Positions 1 to 9,642 of a stretch of DNA of 64,000 nucleotides are shown here, piece by piece. Numbering within the stretch: position 1 is the stretch's first letter; each line of letters opens with the position of its first letter. The position numbers and the translations under genes were made by a program. Source of the DNA: JANQEU01 sp965228045 (lineage in GTDB: Bacteria > Bacteroidota > Bacteroidia > Cytophagales > Cyclobacteriaceae); the NCBI GenBank assembly GCA_965228045.1, contig OZ245789.1:1984001-2048000 (forward strand), given 5' to 3'. The notes under the pieces are model-generated. The model searched no databases. It had not been told where the DNA came from and worked only from the letters and a program-made list of their open reading frames with translations.

Positions 1-2327
1 AGGAGAACATTGAGCGCAGAACTGTGATCCTAAACAGTCTAATCGAAAACCTCCATGCGGGTCTGTTACTCAATGACGAAAATGGAAAGATCATTCTTAC
101 AAACCTTATTTTTCGGAGGGTGTTTCGTTTTAATATTTCAGCCCAGGACGTGATCGGAATGGATCAGCGCATGTCAGCTGATATGGTCAAACATCTGTTT
201 AAAGATCCGGAGGATTTTATTGATACCATAGATTACTGCATTACTAACAATGAGGGAGTTTTCAGTAAAGAAATGCAGATGACGGATGGTACGATTCTGG
301 ACTGCAGTTTTATTCCTATTTATAACAAAGGCAAATTCATCGGACAATTGTGGCAGGTAAGAGATGTGACCGGGATCAAAAATGCCCAAAAGCAACTGGA
401 AGCCTCCGAGGAGAAGTATCGTGGGATCATTGAAAACATGCAGCTGGGTTTACTGGAGGTGGATCTGAATCATACCATTAAAAAAGCTTATGATTGGTTT
501 TGCGACATGACCGGATATACCCGTGAAGAACTCATCGGAAAGAATGCAAGAGATACCCTGTTGCCCGAGAAGTATGCGAAAATCATGGACCAGCATCATG
601 GTACACGGACCAGTGGAAAACAAAGCATTTATGAAATTCAGATAAAGAAAAAATCCGGTGAACTAATTTGGGTACTGATCAGTGGTGCTCCGATTTATGA
701 TCAAAAAGGTAATGTAGTCGGATCTATAGGTATTCATTATGACATTACCAGAAGAAAGCTGCTTGAACAGGACCTAAAGGCTGCGAGGATTACAGCGGAG
801 TCAGCCCGACAGGCAGAGCAGGAATTTTTGGCTAATATGAGCCATGAGATTCGAAATCCATTAAACGCCATTATTGGGCTTACAAATCTACTTTACGATA
901 CTAAACCCACCGAGGAACAACTGGAGTTTCTGAATAACATCAAATACGCATCTGACCTGCTAATGGGTCTCATATCAGGTATATTGGATCTGTCCAAAAT
1001 AGAAAGTGGCAACCTTGATTTGATGGAGAAAGAGCTTGATATCGTCGATATCGTCAATGGATTGATTCACATCAATAGTTTCAGGAAAAATCAAAAGCCC
1101 GTTCGTTATATAAATAAGCTGGAGAGTTCCAGAAAATTTCGGGCCAAAGCGGATCCCACTGTCATCAATCAGATATTTCTAAACCTGTTGAATAATGCCA
1201 CCAAGTTCACCGAAGAAGGTTCAATCACCATCGATGGTAGGATTATGGAACAGATGGACGACAAGATAAAGTTTGAATTTTCAGTGTCCGATACTGGAAT
1301 CGGTATACCAGAGGATAAGTTGCAAACCATTTTTGATTCATTCAAGCAGGCAAATAAGGAAACCAAATTAAAGTACGGTGGTACTGGCCTTGGGTTAAGC
1401 ATTGTAAAGAACCTAATCAGAATGTATAATGGCGAAATCAGTGTACAAAGCACATCAGGCGAGGGCACTGTCTTTCGATTTAATTTATGGCTAAAAAGTG
1501 CCCCTGATTACAGAACAGAGCGGTTACAAATAAAATTTGCCAGCGCTGAAAGCTGCCAGATACTTGTGGTGGAGGACAATCTTATCAATCAGCAATATCT
1601 AGCGGGAATCCTCAGGAACTGGAACGTCAAATATCACATTGCGAGTGACGGCGAGGAGGCGTTGGAATTTATGGGCAAGCACGTATATGATCTTATACTC
1701 ATGGACATAAGAATGCCAAAAATGGATGGGTATGAGACCACCATCAGACTCAGATCAGATCATACAAACCTAAACATAGGTACTCCGATAATTGCTCTTA
1801 CGGCCTCCGCCCTGGTGGATGAACGAGAAAAGGCATTAAGCGCAGGCATGAATTATCATCTTACAAAGCCATTTAGTGCGTTGGAGTTGGGTGAGGCAAT
1901 GGCCAGCTTCGGTATTATGACGAGAATGGAAGCGAAAAAGGAAGAGGTCTTTACCTTTTCTGACCAACTGGATAGACAATATTTAAATGAGCTTTATGCC
2001 AATGACTGGCCACGAGCAGTCAGTATGTTTCAGATTTTCCTACGAGTCATAGACCAGGAAATGGAAATTCTTGATGAAAAATTTGAGTCGGAGGACTGGG
2101 ATGATTTTGCAAGTCAGGCTCACAAGTTGAAGGCCAATTTTTTCATGGTAGGTCTCAGGGAACTGGGTGAAACTTTTCAGTTGTATGAGAAAGTGCGAGG
2201 TGAAGAAAAGATCAGAAGAAGGGTTCTTGAGGAGTTTCAGGATATGAAAGAGACGCTTTCAAAGGGTAAGGAGCTTGTCGCATCAGAGCTAAAGAGACTA
2301 ATGGAATTCACAAATTCGAAGCAATGA
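1..2327 (+). CDS. Hybrid sensor histidine kinase (PAS-PAS-HisKA-HATPase-REC-HPt), 5' end cut by window edge
   Basis: Multi-step phosphorelay kinase, probably soluble or attached through an N-terminus outside the window. Numbering from the first in-frame start codon (GTG at 24): two PAS domains (about 1-115 and 128-248), a HisKA domain whose SHEIRNPL box carries the phospho-accepting His274, an HATPase_c domain (N box with LLNNATKF, then DTGIGIP and GGTGLGLSIV), a receiver with phospho-acceptor Asp561 (LILMDIRMP) and Lys in LTKPF, and a C-terminal HPt domain with His700 (AHKLKANF). The frame stays open from base 3 to base 24 and reads as sensible protein, so the GTG is probably internal and the real start lies upstream. 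The stop overlaps the next gene's start by four bases (ATGA), so the LytTR regulator at 2324-3007 is its likely partner. All catalytic residues are present. Confidence 0.93.
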   Translation, partial: ENIERRTVILNSLIENLHAGLLLNDENGKIILTNLIFRRVFRFNISAQDVIGMDQRMSADMVKHLFKDPEDFIDTIDYCITNNEGVFSKEMQMTDGTILDCSFIPIYNKGKFIGQLWQVRDVTGIKNAQKQLEASEEKYRGIIENMQLGLLEVDLNHTIKKAYDWFCDMTGYTREELIGKNARDTLLPEKYAKIMDQHHGTRTSGKQSIYEIQIKKKSGELIWVLISGAPIYDQKGNVVGSIGIHYDITRRKLLEQDLKAARITAESARQAEQEFLANMSHEIRNPLNAIIGLTNLLYDTKPTEEQLEFLNNIKYASDLLMGLISGILDLSKIESGNLDLMEKELDIVDIVNGLIHINSFRKNQKPVRYINKLESSRKFRAKADPTVINQIFLNLLNNATKFTEEGSITIDGRIMEQMDDKIKFEFSVSDTGIGIPEDKLQTIFDSFKQANKETKLKYGGTGLGLSIVKNLIRMYNGEISVQSTSGEGTVFRFNLWLKSAPDYRTERLQIKFASAESCQILVVEDNLINQQYLAGILRNWNVKYHIASDGEEALEFMGKHVYDLILMDIRMPKMDGYETTIRLRSDHTNLNIGTPIIALTASALVDEREKALSAGMNYHLTKPFSALELGEAMASFGIMTRMEAKKEEVFTFSDQLDRQYLNELYANDWPRAVSMFQIFLRVIDQEMEILDEKFESEDWDDFASQAHKLKANFFMVGLRELGETFQLYEKVRGEEKIRRRVLEEFQDMKETLSKGKELVASELKRLMEFTNSKQ

Positions 2328-3007
2328 TCTGTATAATTGTTGATGACGACGAAATGTCAAGGACATCGTTGGAAATGTTGTGTGAGAAGATAGATGATCT
2401 GGACGTACTGCAGTCCTTTGATAATGGAATAGACGCTGTGAACTGGTTGAAGACCAATGATGCAGATCTGATCTTTCTCGACATCGAAATGCCCGATTTT
2501 TCGGGTATGGACCTGGTAAAAAGCCTGGATGACCTTCCTCAAATCATATTCACAACTGGTCATGCAGAATACGCCGTTGAGGCTTTTGAGTATCAGGTGA
2601 CAGATTTTGTGCCCAAACCAGTTCAGTTTCCAAGGCTTTTAAAAGCCATTGAGAGGGCAAGGGAATTAATTGACAATGTGAAGACGCAGGAGCAAAATGA
2701 CCTGTTTGTGCGCGTGGATGGTCGATTTGTGAGAATTGAACTGGATAGCGTGCTGTATATCGAATCTCTGGGGGACTATGTGACCTTTATCATGGAAAAT
2801 GGCAAAAAATACATCGTACATAGTACCATTAAGAATATTGATAGCAAAATTAAGAACGACAGATTCCTAAAGGTCCACCGTTCGTATGTGATCAACCTGT
2901 CCAGGGTAGTGGACATAGAGGAAAATAACCTTGTAATCAAAGATAAAGTCATCCCGATAAGTCGTGCCCACAAACCAATTCTGATGAAAAGGATAAAAAC
3001 AATTTGA
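2324..3007 (+). CDS. LytTR-family response regulator
   Basis: DNA-binding response regulator of the AlgR/LytR type, 227 aa. The N-terminal receiver (about 1-120) shows the acidic pocket (VDDDE) and phospho-acceptor Asp53 in FLDIEMPDFSG; the conserved switch residues are seen as TTGHAEYA and the Lys in VPKP. The C-terminal LytTR domain (about 127-225) has the family pattern DGRFVRIELDSVLYIESLGDYV and KVHRSYVINL. Translational coupling (ATGA overlap) to the hybrid kinase suggests that phosphate passes from the kinase's HPt domain to Asp53. Target genes cannot be read from the sequence. Its stop codon directly abuts the stop of the convergent FkbM gene at 3008, leaving no intergenic base. Confidence 0.93.
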   Translation: MICIIVDDDEMSRTSLEMLCEKIDDLDVLQSFDNGIDAVNWLKTNDADLIFLDIEMPDFSGMDLVKSLDDLPQIIFTTGHAEYAVEAFEYQVTDFVPKPVQFPRLLKAIERARELIDNVKTQEQNDLFVRVDGRFVRIELDSVLYIESLGDYVTFIMENGKKYIVHSTIKNIDSKIKNDRFLKVHRSYVINLSRVVDIEENNLVIKDKVIPISRAHKPILMKRIKTI

Positions 3008-3787
3008 TCAGTTTTCGATGATCACTCCGATGTTATGTTCGTCCACTTTCGATATCTGACATATTCTGGTGTCAGGCAGTAGTGCTTTTATGGTCTCATT
3101 ATCGGTGAATTTGGCTTCGTATACCAATACCAGCCGACGTACAGAACCGAGAAAGTTCTGCATCCCTTTCAGTACCTGATCCTCCATTCCTTCGACGTCA
3201 ATTTTGACGATGAAATTTGCATCGGTACTTATTTTCAGCTGATCTAATACTTCATCAAATTTTCGTATTTCGACTCTCTCTGTGGCCCCATTCCTGAATT
3301 TTCTGGTTCCGCTGGATTGTCCTTTGTTGTCTGATGGTACGCTGAAAGACAAGGTTTCTGTATGCTCTCCCAATCCGTAATTGAATACCTCTATCTCATT
3401 TATCATCTGGTTCAGTTCCACATTTCTCTTTAGTAGCGAAAAATTCTGTGGGGACGGTTCAAATGCAAATGCTTTGCGGTTGTTTTTAGTCATCCATACG
3501 CTGTAATCTCCGATACAAGCTCCTATGTCAAAGAAGATGTCACCATTTGCTGAGTGCTTAAGGATGAATTTTTTTACATGATATTCGTAAGCGAAGTAGC
3601 TATACATGAAGTCAGTGGTATTTGCTCTGCAGTAGAATTTACCCATCCGGTGGTTTTGGATGATTCTCCCGTTTGATGGCAGAGTTTTTCTGAGTGAATA
3701 GTCGATTGAGGCCCCCAGCAATTGTGAGTCCAGGTTCCTCATACCCTCAAAAAGGTATCTTGATTGAGTTACAATTTTACTTAGCAT
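3008..3787 (-). CDS. FkbM family methyltransferase
   Basis: SAM-dependent methyltransferase of the FkbM family, 259 aa. The glycine-rich SAM loop is visible as FDIGACIGDYSVWM, followed by the acidic strand end FAFEPSPQNFSLLKRNVELN and the later IVKIDVEGMEDQVLKGM segment typical of FkbM proteins. It is the last gene of the minus-strand polysaccharide cluster, and its start overlaps the stop of the upstream polymerase/ligase gene by seven bases. Family members O-methylate sugars or lipids, so the likely job is to methylate a sugar of the exported glycan; the acceptor is inferred from context only. No signal peptide or membrane segment is seen, consistent with action in the cytoplasm before export. 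Confidence 0.88.
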   Translation of the reverse strand: MLSKIVTQSRYLFEGMRNLDSQLLGASIDYSLRKTLPSNGRIIQNHRMGKFYCRANTTDFMYSYFAYEYHVKKFILKHSANGDIFFDIGACIGDYSVWMTKNNRKAFAFEPSPQNFSLLKRNVELNQMINEIEVFNYGLGEHTETLSFSVPSDNKGQSSGTRKFRNGATERVEIRKFDEVLDQLKISTDANFIVKIDVEGMEDQVLKGMQNFLGSVRRLVLVYEAKFTDNETIKALLPDTRICQISKVDEHNIGVIIEN

Positions 3788-5202
3788 GATGTTTTGTTTA
3801 GACTAGCCGATTTGGCGAATTTTTGAATGGCAGCAAGTGAAATGAACAACAGAGGTCCCGTTGGATTTTGCACCATCAGGCCGTTCGTGTAGCTAGCCAC
3901 ACATAAGCCGACGAAAGCGCTTAGAAAACCAACTAATATTTGCCTTTGGAACGAGTCTTCCATGTTCCAGAGCTTTTTTCCAAGAAAATAAATCAATGCA
4001 ACCAGCATTGTGATATATAGGTAGAGTCCGATAACACCAGTCTCCATCCAGATCCTCGTATAATGTCCATCAGTGCCTATTTCTCCCAGAAAACTACCCG
4101 GACTAAATCGCTTGCCCCAGTAGCCAGCGCTTCCGATCCCACCACCAAGTGGTTTATCAGCCAGGTAACCCTTTAAAGTTCTTATTCTGTCTTGCCTGAC
4201 CTGAAATGAAGGATCATCTGCATTTAATGCAGTTCTCATCCTGTTAATCTGGTAATTGGATTGCCCAATGGTGGTGTACTTCAGGAAAGCAAATGTTCCG
4301 ATGGCCACCATCGCGCCCAGAATAATGATTTTGAAATTTTTTATCATTACCAGATACGTCAATCCGCCAAATGCGATCACGGCCAGAACTCCTCTGGTAC
4401 CTGAAATGAGTACCCCGTAAAATGTAAGCAAGGCAACGGCAATGTAGAGCCATCTGTATTTTATTCTTTTGGCAAAAAGGCCCATAATTCCAAACAGCAC
4501 AGCTGTATGAGATTGATTTGCTGCAAACTGAGCCGAATCACTGAAATAGGAGAATACACGGAGTCTGCCAAATAGTATGTGCGTGCTGGCAGCACCGGCG
4601 TTCAGCCATTGTTGCTCCACCTGGCTGACACCCAGGAAGAGCTGTTTGATACCCCATAGTGTCCCAAATACAGACATCACGGCCCAGATGATTAGGAAAT
4701 ACTTTAAATGTTTTTCATCAAATACAAAGAGTGTCCCTATTGCGAAAAGCAAGGGGTAAATAGACAGACCGCGATTTGCATAAAACCATGCCTCGGCACT
4801 GGAGCCATGAGGATTGGCAAGGGTAATGATAGAAAAGAGAAACCAACCACCGAGTGAAAGTGTAACCGGATTCCTAATCAATAAGGTATTCCATGATATA
4901 GACCGTTTGAAGATCATGGCGAGAATGGTCAGCACCAGTAAAGCATCCAGGCTCAATCCAAAGGGTATTCCACCGGGCACATACCTCCCCAGCATGGCGA
5001 TTAGAAATCCCATCACCACCGCAGCCTGTATGAAGTAGTCTGGCCTCTCGAAAGAAAGGATCAGAAAGATCATAGCTGGTGCCACCATTACCATGACGAG
5101 TGTAAGTTCAAAGCCAAGAGACGCCGAAATGAAAGCCCCGACGATTGCCAGAAATAGAACACCACCGAGTTGATAATATGGTGACAAAGTGATGTTACGC
5201 AT
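3781..5202 (-). CDS. O-antigen ligase / Wzy-type polymerase family membrane protein
   Basis: Integral membrane protein of 473 aa with roughly ten to twelve hydrophobic segments. A large polar loop (about residues 310-380) contains GGGIGSAGYWGKRFSPG and the DGHYTRIWMETGVIGLYLYI stretch, which match the Wzy_C/O-antigen ligase superfamily pattern. Such proteins polymerise lipid-linked oligosaccharide repeat units or transfer the glycan to an acceptor in the periplasm. Since the cluster also holds a flippase and a Wzz/Wzc-type protein, a Wzy polymerase role is favoured; sequence alone does not separate polymerase from ligase. The stop overlaps the FkbM start, and its own start overlaps the acyltransferase stop by eight bases, so the genes are translationally coupled. 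Confidence 0.85.
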   Translation of the reverse strand: MRNITLSPYYQLGGVLFLAIVGAFISASLGFELTLVMVMVAPAMIFLILSFERPDYFIQAAVVMGFLIAMLGRYVPGGIPFGLSLDALLVLTILAMIFKRSISWNTLLIRNPVTLSLGGWFLFSIITLANPHGSSAEAWFYANRGLSIYPLLFAIGTLFVFDEKHLKYFLIIWAVMSVFGTLWGIKQLFLGVSQVEQQWLNAGAASTHILFGRLRVFSYFSDSAQFAANQSHTAVLFGIMGLFAKRIKYRWLYIAVALLTFYGVLISGTRGVLAVIAFGGLTYLVMIKNFKIIILGAMVAIGTFAFLKYTTIGQSNYQINRMRTALNADDPSFQVRQDRIRTLKGYLADKPLGGGIGSAGYWGKRFSPGSFLGEIGTDGHYTRIWMETGVIGLYLYITMLVALIYFLGKKLWNMEDSFQRQILVGFLSAFVGLCVASYTNGLMVQNPTGPLLFISLAAIQKFAKSASLNKTSC

Positions 5203-6316
5203 TTTTTAATTTGGAATGAAATGGTCTGAATGGCACGGTATCCCTTAACTTCAGGAACCTGCTTTCGATATTTTGGTAGGATATATGGGCGAGAAGTAAC
5301 GTAATTAACGGGCTCAAAACATATAGTAACAGGCCAGACTCCAGTCCAAAAATTTTGAGTAAGGTCATGGTGAGGACAATGGCCAGTGTATGCCACATAT
5401 AAATACCATAAGAGATGGTTCCCAGGTAGTTTAAATATGCATTTTCAAGAAAATTTGAAATCCGTCCCGGTCTGATTACCCACAGAATGATGATCAGAAA
5501 AATTACGCCTTCCACATAAGTGCTAAGGAATTTGATGGAAGTAATGTTAGAGATGGCAACCCATACGATGACCATCAAGAAAAGAACGAATGGATTCAAT
5601 AGTGTCTGAATTCTTTTTCGACCCTGAAAAAGGGCGATAGCTCCGATACCTCCGATGATCATTTGCTCAATGGGAAACCATCTGTAGAGGAGATTGACGG
5701 AGGTAATAATTTGTATATCAAGATTTGCAGATACTACTTCCAATAGTACCTGACCTGTAAATTTTATGCTGATCAAAATCAAAAGGGCCTTGAAAATACT
5801 TTTATGAAAAAGCTTCACTACCCATGGCCAGAACAGGTAGAATTGTTCTTCAATTCCCACAGACCATAGCTGATTGGCTCCTATAAGGTTTGGGAAGCTA
5901 ATTCGAAGCAGGTTTGGAAGGAAAATAACAAGCGGAATTATTACAGATGGGGTTAACGGACTGATGGCAGCTGGAAAGATGTATGGTCCAATGACGGGAA
6001 CTATAAACAGCGCAAAAGTGCATATCAGAAAATATAGAGGCCATATTCTGATCACTCTTTTCCAGTAAAACGTTTTAATAGCTACATTCCCATTTTCTCC
6101 TTTTTCTTTGAGCAGGAGGTAGGTGATCAGAAATCCACTCAGAACAAAGAAAAAGCCGACAGGCATGTGTCCCAGAGCGTCAATTAGAGAATTGCCCCAT
6201 GAATTTTTCCAGCCCGCCCATGATTTGTATTGTTCTATGTGATGAAAGATCACAAGTGTGGCAGCCATAAATCTTAGTGCATTTAAACCGGGGAAATATG
6301 TTCTCGATTTTTCCAT
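5195..6316 (-). CDS. Acyltransferase family 3 membrane protein (OafA/YrhL-like)
   Basis: Membrane O-acyltransferase of 373 aa with about ten transmembrane segments. It begins with the family hallmark near residues 8-28 (GLNALRFMAATLVIFHHIEQ, with the conserved Arg and catalytic His) followed by VGFFFVLSGFLITYLLLKE, and has the NQLWSVGIEEQFYLFWPW motif near residue 150. Members transfer acetyl or other acyl groups from cytoplasmic acyl-CoA to sugars at the membrane. In this cluster it probably acylates the surface glycan. A 76-bp gap separates it from the upstream glycosyltransferase; downstream it overlaps the polymerase/ligase gene by eight bases. Confidence 0.92.
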   Translation of the reverse strand: MEKSRTYFPGLNALRFMAATLVIFHHIEQYKSWAGWKNSWGNSLIDALGHMPVGFFFVLSGFLITYLLLKEKGENGNVAIKTFYWKRVIRIWPLYFLICTFALFIVPVIGPYIFPAAISPLTPSVIIPLVIFLPNLLRISFPNLIGANQLWSVGIEEQFYLFWPWVVKLFHKSIFKALLILISIKFTGQVLLEVVSANLDIQIITSVNLLYRWFPIEQMIIGGIGAIALFQGRKRIQTLLNPFVLFLMVIVWVAISNITSIKFLSTYVEGVIFLIIILWVIRPGRISNFLENAYLNYLGTISYGIYMWHTLAIVLTMTLLKIFGLESGLLLYVLSPLITLLLAHISYQNIESRFLKLRDTVPFRPFHSKLKNA

Positions 6317-6392
6317 TTGAAGGCAATTTCATCCAGGAGGGGGTCTTGGACAGTGTTATTTCGATCAATGGTCCTGATTCATCGAAAACCTG

Positions 6393-7529
6393 TTAGGAAA
6401 GGGCCATCTTTGAAAAATGCCACGCATTGTAGAGGGACATAGTCTCCTCACAGGTTTTTTTCCAGTTGAATTTAGCGGCTCTCTGCTTTCCCAGATCCAC
6501 AAGTCTTGCATATAAAATCCCGTCTTCCATGACATTAGCCATTTGCGTGGCAATGTCATCCGTGTTTTCAGGATCCACATATAGTGCTGCATTGGCCCCG
6601 ACCTCCGGCATTGAAGAGGTAATGGATGTGATGACGGGAGTGCCACAAGCCATGGATTCGATGATCGGTATCCCAAAACTTTCTCTTAGTGAAGGATACA
6701 TGAATAGTGAGGCGCCTTTGTAGAGCGCCGGAAGATCCTGATTGTCCACATAACCAGTCAGATATATATGGCGCTTCAGAAAGTTCAGTTTCTGCTCATG
6801 GAGCAATCGCTTTAATTCGTCTTCGCCGGTTTCCAAAACAACAAGTGGCAGTGGATGGGTGATCAATTCCCTGTATTTGGCATAGGCTCGCAACAATCGG
6901 GGCATGTTCTTTTTGGGTGCGGCATTTCCAAGAAACATGATGTATTCATCAGGTAGTCCCAATGCTTTTCTGGTCAATGGGTCACCCGGATGTTCATAAG
7001 TCACGAATTTATCAGAGATACCATTGTAAATCGGAACTGGTTCGATGACATCAGGGAACCTATCCCGGATGTGATTCGCCTCAAATTTTGAAACAGTGAG
7101 AATCTTCTGCGCTTTTTGGATTACCCTGGGGACGATCCATTTCCTGTAGTAGTGCCCAAGTCTTTGGTATAAAGAGCCTCCACTAAACCTTTGATTAAGG
7201 TAAATAATATCGTGCACGGTAAGGATTAGGGGAACATCTGTTCGAATCGGGGCTGTGTTACTGGTGCAATGCAGCAGATCTATCTGGTACTCTTTAAGCG
7301 CTTTGGGTAGGTTTATCTGTTCCCAATCAGCGTATGTGTAGCCAGGTACTTCAATAATTTTGAAGTTCCTGGTTTCCTCCAGGCATTTATCAGGCCCGCT
7401 CTTCACAAAGATGAAATACTGATTGTACTTGTCCATCTTCTGCAAAGTTCGAATCAGGGACAGCGCGTAGATGTCCATTCCGTGTTTTTTGGCCCGAAAA
7501 ATCCGTTGTGCTTCGATTCCTATTTTCAT
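6393..7529 (-). CDS. Glycosyltransferase family 4 (GT-B fold)
   Basis: Cytoplasmic or membrane-associated retaining glycosyltransferase, 378 aa. The N-terminal Rossmann half starts MKIGIEAQRIFRAKKHGMD and contains a VPLILTVHDIIYL segment; the C-terminal half carries VYPSLRESFGIPIIESMACG, the EX7E donor-binding motif of GT4 enzymes, followed by TPVITS. It resembles mannosyl-type GT4 enzymes that build heteropolysaccharide repeat units, but donor and linkage cannot be assigned. Only three bases separate it from the upstream GT2 gene, so the two are in one transcript. Confidence 0.92.
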   Translation of the reverse strand: MKIGIEAQRIFRAKKHGMDIYALSLIRTLQKMDKYNQYFIFVKSGPDKCLEETRNFKIIEVPGYTYADWEQINLPKALKEYQIDLLHCTSNTAPIRTDVPLILTVHDIIYLNQRFSGGSLYQRLGHYYRKWIVPRVIQKAQKILTVSKFEANHIRDRFPDVIEPVPIYNGISDKFVTYEHPGDPLTRKALGLPDEYIMFLGNAAPKKNMPRLLRAYAKYRELITHPLPLVVLETGEDELKRLLHEQKLNFLKRHIYLTGYVDNQDLPALYKGASLFMYPSLRESFGIPIIESMACGTPVITSITSSMPEVGANAALYVDPENTDDIATQMANVMEDGILYARLVDLGKQRAAKFNWKKTCEETMSLYNAWHFSKMALS

Positions 7530-7532
7530 GAT

Positions 7533-8684
7533 TCACTTAACAGAGTGAGTGGTATGTAAGAATGACTTACTTGCCTTCCTGTATTTCATTGTGGCAAGTA
7601 CCATGACCACAAACATTTGTGGTAAAATGAGCAGGGCTTTTATCGTATTCATCTTTAAGAAGGATTTGGGTGTGGCTATAAGCAGCGCAATTCCGGTGAG
7701 TAAAAACAACGAGGCGGTGGAGATCAGATGACCACCTCCGAGAAGGAATCCGATTGGCAAAATCAACGAGACCAGGCCAATGAGAATAAGACGAGGTAGT
7801 AATACAAATTGAAATGTTTTATTGAAAAGGTCAATATTGCCGTTAAGAAACAGCTGTGTAAGGCCTGTTTTGAAATACCTGACTCCATATTTGACCTGAG
7901 CAGCAATCCAACGGGTGCGCTGCCTGTCGAAGTTTTTGTTTTCGCTGACTTTTTCATCGTATACAAAGGCATTTTCCAGGTAATGCATTTTCACTCTGTC
8001 CTGCAATAACCTGACCTCCAGCTCTTTATCAAATCCACCCAACGCATGGATCTCAGACATATGGGCTTTCAATAATTCATAATCAAAAGCCATTCCTGAT
8101 CCTATGAGGGCGCTGGAAAGCCCAAGATTGATATGTCCTTTTCGGAAAATGCTGTTGTTTATTTCCTCGCTTATCGCGTCAAGAGTGGAGAGTTCATTTT
8201 GTTTGTTTTTGGCCGTTCTGTGACCCTGAATTACTCTATGACCTGCAGTGTACGCTTCATTGACCTTAATCAAAAAATTCGGTTCCATCACATTATCTGC
8301 ATCTAATACTACCGCTATGTCATATTCACTAAACTCCGCCATTGCTCTATTGATGGCTTTGGATTTGGTACTTTGATCAAACTCTACTTTGACCACTTTC
8401 ACTGGCAATTCAGCCAATTTATCCAGTGTACTTTGCTGCAGACCATCGGCGATTACAATAGTATCATACAGATGGGAGGGATAATTCTGAGTAATAGCCA
8501 TACCGGCAGAGTGACATATAACCTGGTCCTCTTTATATGCAGGAATGAAGACTGCAATCTTTTTTAGAGATTGAACCCGCACATTGCTCCGCTTTTTTGC
8601 CGACCACAAACTTGCAAGAGAAAAAAGCATGTAATAGGCAACGTTTATGGTCAGGTAGATAAAAACTATTTTAAATAATATCAT
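7533..8684 (-). CDS. Membrane glycosyltransferase family 2
   Basis: GT-A glycosyltransferase of 383 aa with membrane segments at both ends. One N-terminal helix (residues 5-25) precedes the catalytic domain, which shows FIPAYKEDQVICHS, VIADGLQQST, AVVLDADNVMEP (DxD-type metal site) and the QRTRWIAAQVKYG segment equivalent to the QxxRW motif of processive GT2 enzymes. Two or more hydrophobic segments follow residue 290. The QxxRW-like motif leaves open a processive enzyme, but length and context suit addition of one sugar to the lipid-linked unit. Its start overlaps the sulfotransferase stop by 14 bases. Confidence 0.88.
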   Translation of the reverse strand: MILFKIVFIYLTINVAYYMLFSLASLWSAKKRSNVRVQSLKKIAVFIPAYKEDQVICHSAGMAITQNYPSHLYDTIVIADGLQQSTLDKLAELPVKVVKVEFDQSTKSKAINRAMAEFSEYDIAVVLDADNVMEPNFLIKVNEAYTAGHRVIQGHRTAKNKQNELSTLDAISEEINNSIFRKGHINLGLSSALIGSGMAFDYELLKAHMSEIHALGGFDKELEVRLLQDRVKMHYLENAFVYDEKVSENKNFDRQRTRWIAAQVKYGVRYFKTGLTQLFLNGNIDLFNKTFQFVLLPRLILIGLVSLILPIGFLLGGGHLISTASLFLLTGIALLIATPKSFLKMNTIKALLILPQMFVVMVLATMKYRKASKSFLHTTHSVK

Positions 8685-9624
8685 TTTCTATTTCTTTTTT
8701 GGGCATCCAGGTGGACAGGTCCCTGTTCAAAACATTCTGAAGATTCGCTATGTCATGACCATATACCTCGGTGGTTATTCTGTTTTTTAGTTCTGTTGCG
8801 AGTGGAGGTTTATGTAGGTTTTTAGCTCGCATTTCATTGACCTTATTTATGATCTTTCCGTTTTTGGCCACCCTTGCGAAAAAGTCCGGAGCGATCTTTT
8901 TGACCATATTTTTTATGATGCTTTTCTGGCCAATGAGAACGTCAAGGTTCCGGTTCACCACTATACCCGATGGATTCAACTTTTTATCCAGACTTGGGAC
9001 AAAATCTTTATTGACACCAAGGAAAGTGTAAATCCTGCTCATGAGGTTTAAAGGATCCTTCACCAGGTCATCGTACAGTACAATCATTAGCTGATTTCTG
9101 CAAAACAAATCGAGGTACCACTTCAGATGTTTATGATAGAAACCTTCTCTCACCAGATCGTTACGATGCCACCAAATACTGTCTTCATTAAATATTTCCT
9201 CCAGATTCTGACTTGGTGCCCGGTCTTCTCTCATCAGGTGCATATACCTGGAGTAGAGCCGGTCAGATGGCTGACGCAGGATCGCTATGATCTTGGCGTC
9301 AGGTACGTGCTGCCTGATGTTCAGGGCAGCAATGGGAGAGTAGAGATACATAGGAGACACTTCCCCGATTGCTTTGTGATAGCTGGATGCTCCTGTAAAT
9401 AACCCTTTGTAATCATCCCAGTTTGTGATCGAATCCGGATAATGGTTCATTTGAAGTGGATCATTTTCCTCGGCGGGTAGATCCCTGTCTTTTAAGGCAA
9501 AGAAGTTTGTTTCCTTTACCGGACTCATGAAGATTTCCGGATGCTCCGAAAGGTATTCATATATAGATGTGGTCCCGGATTTTCCGGCCCCTACAACAAA
9601 GAAATTTGGCATTTTTGATTCCAT
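8671..9624 (-). CDS. Sulfotransferase (PAPS-dependent)
   Basis: Cytoplasmic sulfotransferase of 317 aa using 3'-phosphoadenylyl sulfate. The 5'-phosphosulfate loop is clear at residues 6-20 (FFVVGAGKSGTTSIYEYL), followed by PVKETNFF; the 3'-phosphate-binding region is seen as KIIAILRQPSDRLYSRYMHLM. It belongs to the Sulfotransfer_1/3 group found in polysaccharide loci of marine bacteria. In context it probably sulfates a sugar of the exported glycan, giving an anionic polymer, which would fit a marine organism. Start choice: ATG at 9624 is used; Met5 (9612) is also possible. It lies 18 bases downstream of the flippase gene. Confidence 0.92.
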   Translation of the reverse strand: MESKMPNFFVVGAGKSGTTSIYEYLSEHPEIFMSPVKETNFFALKDRDLPAEENDPLQMNHYPDSITNWDDYKGLFTGASSYHKAIGEVSPMYLYSPIAALNIRQHVPDAKIIAILRQPSDRLYSRYMHLMREDRAPSQNLEEIFNEDSIWWHRNDLVREGFYHKHLKWYLDLFCRNQLMIVLYDDLVKDPLNLMSRIYTFLGVNKDFVPSLDKKLNPSGIVVNRNLDVLIGQKSIIKNMVKKIAPDFFARVAKNGKIINKVNEMRAKNLHKPPLATELKNRITTEVYGHDIANLQNVLNRDLSTWMPKKEIENDII

Positions 9625-9642
9625 GATTCAAAAGTATCCTGC

